Shown here: piece by piece, positions 5,041 to 9,580 of the stretch | Layout: each line of letters begins with the position of its first letter | How positions within the stretch are numbered: position 1 is the first letter of the stretch | Assembly (NCBI GenBank): GCA_003453695.1 | Contig: DMNK01000168.1 | Location: forward strand, 445-10,024 | Length of the DNA: 9,580 nt | Source of the DNA: Acidimicrobiaceae bacterium | GTDB taxonomy: Bacteria; Actinomycetota; Acidimicrobiia; Acidimicrobiales; UBA8190 | Direction: 5' to 3' | Position numbers and translations under genes: made by a program | The notes under the pieces: generated by a model | Told to the model about the DNA's origin: nothing | The model's input: the letters and a program-made list of their open reading frames with translations, nothing else | The model's database searches: none

Positions 5041-5839
5041 CCGAGGCGGGCACCCGCGTCAGGCGGATCAGGCGGGCGAACGTGAGCGCCAACGCCACTT
5101 CGCCGATCGCCAGCGCCAGCCAGCGCAGGCCGTGCTGGTACCTGACGACGGGGAGGTACGACACCAGCGCGCCGAGCGCCAGCGCCAACGGCACCACGGT
5201 GGCGATGACCAGTCGTCGCGTGCGCCGGCGCGGTCGGGGAGGGAGCACCATCGGCGGCGGCACCGTGCCCTCGGGGGCAGGCCGGCTGTAGAAGTCGATC
5301 GCCGCTCGTCCCAGTCGTCTGGTGGCATGGGCGTTGGCGAACGCCCACACCGGCAGGCTCACCACGGGGACGAAGTAGGAGGCCACCTCGGCGGCGCCGA
5401 TGACCATCTCCAACGGCGACCTCGCTGTGAACCTCCGGATGCGCAGGCCGATCATCGACGGCACCTGACCGATCAGGTCGACCATGGTTCGGAGCCGTGG
5501 TGCAGAACGCCGCCCCGGTGGCGGCACCACCTCGATCTGGGCGAGGGCCGCCGCCGCCTCCTCGACCGTCGGGTACCGGCCTTGCAGGACGAGGATCTCG
5601 GCGGCGCGCCGGGGATCACCGGGGTCGCGGCCGTAGACGGCGGCGATGCGCAGCACCACGACGAGCTGCTCGCAGTAGATCATGGCCAGGGCCGGCACCA
5701 TGGCCACGTAGAGCGTCGAGCCGGTGATGAGCCCGCCGCGTCGGGCCACGTGCGCCGAACGGCGCAGCACCTTGCGCGCCAGCCGGTCCGGCGAGTCCGA
5801 GGGCCGTGCGCGCCTCGTCTTGGCCCACCAGTGCTCCAC
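5030..5839 (-). CDS. EcsC-like membrane protein (annotated from the first canonical start)
   Basis: 269 residues from GTG 5839, though the true start is probably the CTG at 5938 (separate entry). The segment GGLITGSTLYVAMVPALAMIYCEQLVVVLRIAAVYGRDPGDPRRAAEILVLQGRYPTVEEA strongly recalls the EcsC family pattern of a glycine-rich hydrophobic stretch followed by 'iAavYG.d..dp...'. A second hydrophobic segment, MVIGAAEVASYFVPVVSLPVWAFANA, follows. The C-terminus has an Arg/Pro-rich linker (VPPPMVLPPRPRRRTRR) and two transmembrane helices at about 209-232 and 240-258. EcsC proteins are poorly understood; in Bacillus the ecs locus relates to an ABC transporter and secretion. No transporter is present here. 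It follows the cobalamin-binding protein gene in the same direction, so the two are probably cotranscribed. Family assignment is moderate; the role is unknown. Confidence 0.65.
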   Translation of the reverse strand: MEHWWAKTRRARPSDSPDRLARKVLRRSAHVARRGGLITGSTLYVAMVPALAMIYCEQLVVVLRIAAVYGRDPGDPRRAAEILVLQGRYPTVEEAAAALAQIEVVPPPGRRSAPRLRTMVDLIGQVPSMIGLRIRRFTARSPLEMVIGAAEVASYFVPVVSLPVWAFANAHATRRLGRAAIDFYSRPAPEGTVPPPMVLPPRPRRRTRRLVIATVVPLALALGALVSYLPVVRYQHGLRWLALAIGEVALALTFARLIRLTRVPASARV

Positions 5840-5938
5840 GTGCGGGGCCAGCTGGGGGAGGGCGTGGCGGACGACGATCTCGGACGCGTGCGTCGGGTCC
5901 CGGCGGAGCTCCTGCCAGAAGCGTTGGTCGGAAGGCAG
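5840..5938 (-). other. Probable N-terminal extension of the EcsC-like gene, starting at CTG
   Basis: In frame upstream of GTG 5839 are 33 further codons back to CTG 5938, nearly all ending in G or C, encoding a plausible helix-rich N-terminus (SDQRFWQELRRDPTHASEIVV, ending in QLAPHVEHWW). A purine-rich GGAAGAGAG (5946-5954) sits 7 bases before the CTG, whereas GTG 5839 has no visible ribosome binding site. The stretch contains no ATG, GTG or TTG, and an in-frame stop lies at 5957-5959. With the CTG start, the gap to the upstream gene falls from 131 to 32 bases. Confidence 0.5.
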
Positions 5939-5970
5939 TGGCGTGCTCTCTTCCGGCTACGGCACGGGCG

Positions 5971-6864
5971 TCACACGGCGCCGAGCAGACGGGCGGCGTC
6001 CTCGACCTTCGGAGCGACTGCTCCCGGGTGCAGGACGGAGGCGAGGATCTCCACCCCGTCCACCAGCCGCGGCCCCGGACGCGAGAAGTACGAGCTTGCG
6101 TCGACGGCGTAGATCGCCGCCGCCTCGAGCTCGGGCCGGTCGAGGAGCGCCTGTCCCTCGGCCGCCGCCTGGTCCAGGTCGTAGCCACAGGGCATGAACA
6201 CCACGACCTCGGGCGCGGCGGCGGCGATGTCCTCCCACCGCACCCGAACCGACGGCGTGCCCGCCGACCCGAGCACCGGGTCGCCGCCGGCGAGGTCGAT
6301 CATCGACGGCACCCAGTGCCCGCCGTTGAAGGGCGGGTCGGACCACTCGAGCGCGAAGGTGCGGGGCCGCGGCTCGTCGGGCACGGCGTCCTGCACCGCT
6401 CGGAGCCGCCGGCGCAGCTCCTCGGCGACCCGCTCGGCGTGCTCCTGTGTGCCCGTGGCCTTGCCCACCGTGACGAGGCACTCGATGACGTCGTCGAGGG
6501 TGCTCGGATCGAGCGAGACCACCTCGGCGCGGCACCCGAGCACGTCGAGCGCCTCGTTGACGTGCCCGGACGGCACGGCGCACACCGCGCACAGGTCCTG
6601 GGTGAGCACGATGTCGGGGCGCAGGTCGCGCACGGCCACCTCGTCGAGGCGGTAGATGGGATCACCGCCGGCGAGGCTCGTGCTCACGAGCTCGTCCACC
6701 TCGGCCGGGGTGGCACCGGGTGGAAGGGCGGACACCGACACCACTTGTTTGCTCCGAGCCTGCGGTGGCCAGTCGCATTCATGGGTCACCCCGACGAGGT
6801 CGTCCTCGATACCGAGCGCGTAGACGATCTCGGTGGCCGACGGGAGCAGGGACACGATGCGCAC
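5971..6864 (-). CDS. BtuF-like cobalamin-binding protein (periplasmic-binding-protein fold, no signal peptide)
   Basis: A 297-residue protein that starts directly in the mature fold, RIVSLLPSATEIVYALG, with no signal peptide or lipobox. It has GVTHECDWPP (C30), YRLDEVAVRDLRPDIVLTQDLCAVCAV (CxxC at 92 and 95), and the second-lobe motifs WSDPPFNGGHWVPSMIDLAGG and VVVFMPCGYDLDQ. The 'THECD.P' and 'TQ..C.VCAV' motifs are typical of the family usually labelled cobalamin-binding protein (COG0614, FepB/BtuF superfamily). A cytoplasmic location follows from the missing export signal. No btuCD transporter genes are adjacent. GTG 6864 was chosen because upstream in-frame sequence overlaps dgt in a low-complexity frame. 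It lies 86 bases after dgt and 32 bases before the probable EcsC-like start. The ligand assignment comes from family resemblance only. Confidence 0.75.
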   Translation of the reverse strand: MRIVSLLPSATEIVYALGIEDDLVGVTHECDWPPQARSKQVVSVSALPPGATPAEVDELVSTSLAGGDPIYRLDEVAVRDLRPDIVLTQDLCAVCAVPSGHVNEALDVLGCRAEVVSLDPSTLDDVIECLVTVGKATGTQEHAERVAEELRRRLRAVQDAVPDEPRPRTFALEWSDPPFNGGHWVPSMIDLAGGDPVLGSAGTPSVRVRWEDIAAAAPEVVVFMPCGYDLDQAAAEGQALLDRPELEAAAIYAVDASSYFSRPGPRLVDGVEILASVLHPGAVAPKVEDAARLLGAV

Positions 6865-6950
6865 GGGCCCAAGTGTGCCCTGCGGACATCGCTCGGGACC
6901 AACGCCTGGCGAGGGCCCCCGGTGCACGGGGCGACCCGGTGCCGTGGCGA

Positions 6951-8147
6951 TCAGTGGAGGGGTCGCACCTCGTCCACGCCCCGAGGGAGCCGGGCGGGGT
7001 CCCAGCCCAGCTCGCTCACGGCGCAGCCCATGGCGAAGCGGTCGGTCATGCCCGCCACGTACTCCACGGCGGCGCCCACGGCGTCCTGGTCCGAGGCGAG
7101 GCCGCCGTTCTCGCGCACAGCGGGGATGCGGCCCGGATGGTCGGCGAAGTGCTCCACCAGGGCCCGCAGCACGGCAACCACGGCCGAGCCCTGCGCCACG
7201 GACGAGGGCCGCAGGTAGATCCGCTCGTAGTTGGTGCGGCGGAAGGCGGCGAGCGCGTCGGCCGCTTCTTCCTCCATGCCCACCGTGCCTGTGGTGTGCA
7301 CGGCGTCGACCACGGCAGCGACGAAGGCGCCCAACTGCTCGCCCCGGCCGGTCCCGCACCGCCTGCGCACCTCGTCGGGAAGCTGGCCGCTGTTGACGAT
7401 CCCGGCCGAGACGGCGTCCTCCCAGTCGTGGCAGACGTAGGCGATGCGGTCCGCCCAGCTCACGACCTCGCCCTCGGGCGTGGAAGGCGCCGGCCTCGAC
7501 CAGGAGTGGTTTCGGATCCCGTCGAGGGTCTCGGCGCACAGGTTGAGCGAGCGCAGCGACACATCGGCGCCCCACACGGCATGGTCGAACCCCCCGGGAA
7601 GGAACACGCTCAAGGCGTCCTCGCTGGCGTGCCCGCCCGGCCCGTGTCCGCAGTCGTGTCCGAGGGCGATGGCCTCGGTGAGCGCCACGTTGAGCCGGCA
7701 GGCCCGGGCGACCGACGTGGCCACCTGCGCCACCTCGAGGGCGTGGGTGAGCCGGGTGCGTTGGTGGTCGGCGGGGAAGATGAAGACCTGCGTCTTGCCG
7801 GCCAGCCGGCGAAAGGCGCTGGAGTGGAGGATGCGGTCCCGGTCCCTCTCGAAGCAGGTTCGCATGGGATCGGGGTGCTCGGGTCGTCGGCGGTTTCCCG
7901 CCTCCACCGCTCGCGTCGCCTCGGGGGCCAGCGCCCGGTCCTCGAGCCCCTCCCGCTCCACCCGGTCGTGGAGCGACGCGCCGGAGGGCGCCCGCCGCGT
8001 CGGCGAGTCGGCGTGGGCGGTGCGCGTGGGACCCCGGCCGTGCCCGGCCATGGTGGCGGCCCAGCGCCGCCCCCGTTCGCTGTCGGCGACCAGCCCGTGG
8101 TCCTGGTCACTCGACGTCGGCTCGGTTGCTGTGGGTCCTCGCGACAT
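6951..8147 (-). CDS. dgt: Deoxyguanosinetriphosphate triphosphohydrolase-like HD-domain protein (dGTPase)
   Basis: 398 residues. dGTPases split dNTPs into deoxynucleoside and triphosphate and so adjust nucleotide pools. The core opens with RTCFERDRDRILHSSAFRRLAGKTQVF, a family hallmark. Metal-binding residues follow: H135 (RLTHALEV), H164-D165 (GHDCGHGPGGHASE) and D233 (SWADRIAYVCHDWEDA). The distal NYERIYLRP motif is also present. Residues 1-60 are variable and rich in Arg/Ser/Thr/Pro, without recognisable motifs. ATG 8147 was chosen because GGAGGT (8151-8156) lies 3 bases upstream, a strong though close ribosome binding site; an internal ATG (residue 33) has no such site. The gene is divergent from the DUF3107 gene across 95 bases and leads toward the btuF-like gene. 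Actinobacterial members are often called dGTPase-like; substrate range is not shown by sequence. Confidence 0.88.
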   Translation of the reverse strand: MSRGPTATEPTSSDQDHGLVADSERGRRWAATMAGHGRGPTRTAHADSPTRRAPSGASLHDRVEREGLEDRALAPEATRAVEAGNRRRPEHPDPMRTCFERDRDRILHSSAFRRLAGKTQVFIFPADHQRTRLTHALEVAQVATSVARACRLNVALTEAIALGHDCGHGPGGHASEDALSVFLPGGFDHAVWGADVSLRSLNLCAETLDGIRNHSWSRPAPSTPEGEVVSWADRIAYVCHDWEDAVSAGIVNSGQLPDEVRRRCGTGRGEQLGAFVAAVVDAVHTTGTVGMEEEAADALAAFRRTNYERIYLRPSSVAQGSAVVAVLRALVEHFADHPGRIPAVRENGGLASDQDAVGAAVEYVAGMTDRFAMGCAVSELGWDPARLPRGVDEVRPLH

Positions 8148-8242
8148 GGCACCTCCGACCGCCAGTGTGCCCCACGGCTGTATCGTCGGGCTCGGGCCGC
8201 CGCCGGGCGAGCCTCGTGGCCCACCGGGGAAGGAGGCGGCCC
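8148..8242. promoter_or_regulatory. Divergent intergenic region between dgt and the DUF3107 gene
   Basis: 95 bases that should hold promoters for both sides. The minus strand has the dgt ribosome binding site (8151-8156) and the plus strand has AAGGAGG (8230-8236). The only -10-like match on the plus strand is TATCGT (8181-8186), without a clear -35. I see no convincing -10 for dgt and no copy of the CGTTCG dyad. Confidence 0.3.
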
Positions 8243-8479
8243 GTGGACGTGCGCATCGGGATCGTCCAGAGCATCAAGGAGCTCGAGGTCGAGCTCGGCG
8301 ACGACTCCGAGCGTGAAGCGGTGATGTCCGAGATCGAGGCCGCCCTGTCCAAACCGGAGGGCGTGCTGTGGCTCACCGACCGTCGTGGTCGCCGGGTGGC
8401 GGTGCCCGTGGCCAAGATCGCCTACGTCGAGGTGGGCGCGCCCGCCTCCGAGCGCCGCGTCGGCTTCGGCGCGCCGTGA
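8243..8479 (+). CDS. DUF3107 family protein
   Basis: A small 78-residue protein: DVRIGIVQSIKELEVEL, an acidic helix DDSEREAVMSEIEAAL, then VLWLTDRRGRRVAVPVAKIAYVEVG and the ending SERRVGFG. This order and the closing 'RRVGFG' are characteristic of DUF3107, a family of about 75 residues widespread in actinobacteria with no established function. GTG 8243 was chosen because a perfect AAGGAGG ribosome binding site (8230-8236) lies 6 bases upstream; GTG 8249, two codons later, is the only close alternative. It precedes the first Get3-like ATPase gene by 34 bases on the same strand, so it probably heads that operon. No transmembrane segment or signal peptide is seen. Family assignment is confident; function unknown. 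Confidence 0.82.
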   Translation: MDVRIGIVQSIKELEVELGDDSEREAVMSEIEAALSKPEGVLWLTDRRGRRVAVPVAKIAYVEVGAPASERRVGFGAP

Positions 8480-8513
8480 GCGGGCGGACGGCGGCCTGAC
8501 GGCGCCGCCTGCC

Positions 8514-9461
8514 ATGGTCGGGCTGCTCGACCGCCGCCTCGTCTTCGTCACCGGCAAAGGTGGCGTCGGCAAGACCACCGTGGCCACGGCTCTGGCGTTG
8601 TTCGCCTCGGAGCGGGGGAGGCGGACCCTGCTGTGCGAGGTCGACGCCAAGGGCGACGTCTGCGCCTACCTGGAGACCTCCGACACGGGCTTCACGGCGC
8701 GCCAGGTGTTGCCCGGGCTGTTCGTCATGTCGATGGACACCGAGGCGTCGCTCCGGGAGTACCTGAAGCTCAACCTTCGCATCCCGGTGGTGGGCCGGAT
8801 CGGCCCCCTGGCGCGCGCCTTCGACTTCGTGGCCACGGCCGCCCCCGGGGTGCGGGAGATCCTCACCGTCGGCAAGCTGGCCTACGAGGTCCGGGAGCGG
8901 CACTACGACCTGGTCGTGGTGGACGCCCCGGCCACCGGCCACATCATCGGGCAGCTGGCCGCCCCCCAGGCCATCAACGAGCTGGTGAAGGTGGGCCTGA
9001 TCCGCTCCCAGACCGACTGGATGCTCGAGATCCTGTCCGATCCCGCCCGCACCGGGCTCGTCATCGTGACCACGCCCGAGGAGATGCCGGTCAACGAGAC
9101 GCTCGAGCTGTCGGCCCGTGTCGAGAAGGAGACCACCGTCGAGCTGGCAGAAGTCGTCGTCAACCGCGTGCTGCCCGAGCTCTTCGGTCACAACGAAGAG
9201 GAGCTCTTCGACCGGCTGTGCCTGCCGCCGGCGGTGGCCGCACTCGGTGCGCTCGTGGACGGCGACCCCGCGCCCGTGCTCGACGCCGCCCGGCTGGCGG
9301 TCACCTTGCGGCGCACCCGGGCCGGGCACCTGGAGCGCCTGCGGGCGGGCCTCGACCGCTCCGTCCCCATGATGTACCTGCCGTTCCTCTTCACCCGGTA
9401 TCACGGCATGCGCACCATCCGGCAGGTCGCTCAGGCCCTGGGCGAGGAGCTCGGGTTCTGA
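8514..9461 (+). CDS. Get3/ArsA-family ATPase, first of a pair
   Basis: A 315-residue single-domain ATPase: deviant Walker A GKGGVGKTT (14-22), CEVDAKGDVCAYL (signature aspartate D44), VVVDAPATGH (137-143, the counterpart of the ArsA/Get3 DTAPTGH signal loop), and VTTPEEMPVNETLEL and VVVNRVLPELF, which match the nucleotide-base-contacting end of the fold. It is half the length of the duplicated ArsA arsenite pump subunit and has no arsenic genes nearby. Actinobacteria encode two adjacent Get3-like ATPases; in Mycobacterium tuberculosis these are Rv3679/Rv3680 (BagA/BagB), and this protein matches the first. ATG 8514 is the only good start in frame, but it has a weak ribosome binding site, so translation may be coupled to the upstream gene. 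Its stop overlaps the next ATG (TGATG). Confidence 0.85.
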   Translation: MVGLLDRRLVFVTGKGGVGKTTVATALALFASERGRRTLLCEVDAKGDVCAYLETSDTGFTARQVLPGLFVMSMDTEASLREYLKLNLRIPVVGRIGPLARAFDFVATAAPGVREILTVGKLAYEVRERHYDLVVVDAPATGHIIGQLAAPQAINELVKVGLIRSQTDWMLEILSDPARTGLVIVTTPEEMPVNETLELSARVEKETTVELAEVVVNRVLPELFGHNEEELFDRLCLPPAVAALGALVDGDPAPVLDAARLAVTLRRTRAGHLERLRAGLDRSVPMMYLPFLFTRYHGMRTIRQVAQALGEELGF

Positions 9462-9580
9462 TGAGCGCCGTGCGGGCGTCGCGCCACGCCGATGTGACCG
9501 GCACGCTCGACGGCCTGCTCGCCTCGCGCGAGATCGTGGTGGCGTGCGGGCCGGGCGGCGTCGGCAAGACCACGACGGCG
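9461..9580 (+). CDS. Get3/ArsA-family ATPase, second of a pair (3' end cut off by window)
   Basis: The first 40 codons are present. After about 25 residues comes EIVVACGPGGVGKTTTA, a deviant Walker A preceded by a cysteine. That resembles the second member of the actinobacterial pair (Rv3680-like, 'vvCCGaGGVGKTTTAA') rather than the first. The ATG at 9461 overlaps the upstream stop by one base (TGATG), so the two proteins are probably made in fixed proportion by coupled translation and may form a heteromeric complex. The rest of the gene lies outside the window. Confidence 0.75.
   Translation, partial: MSAVRASRHADVTGTLDGLLASREIVVACGPGGVGKTTTA

Noticed and set aside
5329..5346. Inverted repeat GGGCGTT-N4-AACGCCC.
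   Set aside because: It lies within the EcsC-like coding region and is explained by codon content; there is no second copy or positional logic.
6865..6950. Possible cobalamin riboswitch before the cobalamin-binding protein gene.
   Set aside because: The gap is only 86 bases, too short for that riboswitch class, and I see no B12-box-like motif. Only a small imperfect hairpin (CAC-G-GGG-CGA-CCC-G-GTG) is present.
6865..7575. The BtuF-like frame is open for 237 codons upstream, antisense-free but overlapping dgt.
   Set aside because: The dgt frame there carries the conserved HD-family residues; the alternative frame is Arg/Gly-rich noise of the kind common in high-GC DNA.
8514..9580. Arsenite efflux (ars) operon, suggested by ArsA-type ATPases.
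   Set aside because: Both are single-domain Get3-like proteins, no arsB, arsC, arsD or arsR is nearby, and the pair matches the actinobacterial Rv3679/Rv3680 type.

Overview
The window is very GC-rich, with codon third positions almost always G or C, and is densely packed with bacterial chromosomal genes. GTG/TTG starts, an apparently leaderless gene, a DUF3107 protein and a pair of single-domain Get3/ArsA-type ATPases point to an actinobacterium. An Acidimicrobiia-like lineage is my best guess, but this is inference because there is no rRNA or marker set to settle it. I see no mobile element, CRISPR array, tRNA or rRNA; the longest gene-free stretch is under 100 bases.

Layout: (1) 2-1051, plus strand: the 3' end of a flavin-binding PPOX-fold gene, then a nitroreductase. 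(2) 1058-3736, minus strand: an Fe-S/SufR-like winged-helix regulator, a NifS/IscS-type cysteine desulfurase, and a membrane di-iron hydroxylase of the sterol desaturase/fatty acid hydroxylase superfamily that may have its own leaderless promoter. (3) 3826-5010, plus strand, divergent from the regulator: an Mrp/ApbC Fe-S carrier P-loop ATPase with an N-terminal MIP18 domain. (4) 5030-8147, minus strand: an EcsC-like membrane protein whose real start is probably a CTG, a BtuF-like cobalamin-binding protein without a signal peptide, and an HD-domain dGTPase. (5) 8243-9580, plus strand, divergent from dgt: a DUF3107 protein and two consecutive Get3/ArsA-family ATPases, the second cut off by the window end.

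The most coherent unit is region 2-3, a compact Fe-S cluster biogenesis locus: sulfur donor (cysteine desulfurase), Fe-S carrier (Mrp) and a regulator with C-terminal cysteines likely to sense Fe-S. The regulator and mrp diverge from a symmetric -10 element (TAGTCTA, readable as TAnnnT on both strands). The same 15-base dyad, CGTTCGCAnCGAACG, lies just upstream of both Fe-S gene starts: 3800-3814 before mrp, and 2917-2931 on the minus strand before the cysteine desulfurase, each reading toward its gene. The copies match at 14 of 15 positions and I found no third copy in the window. This is the best candidate for something undescribed: either the operator of the SufR-like protein or a paired RNA leader hairpin. 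The Mrp protein also lacks the cysteines usually expected of the family.
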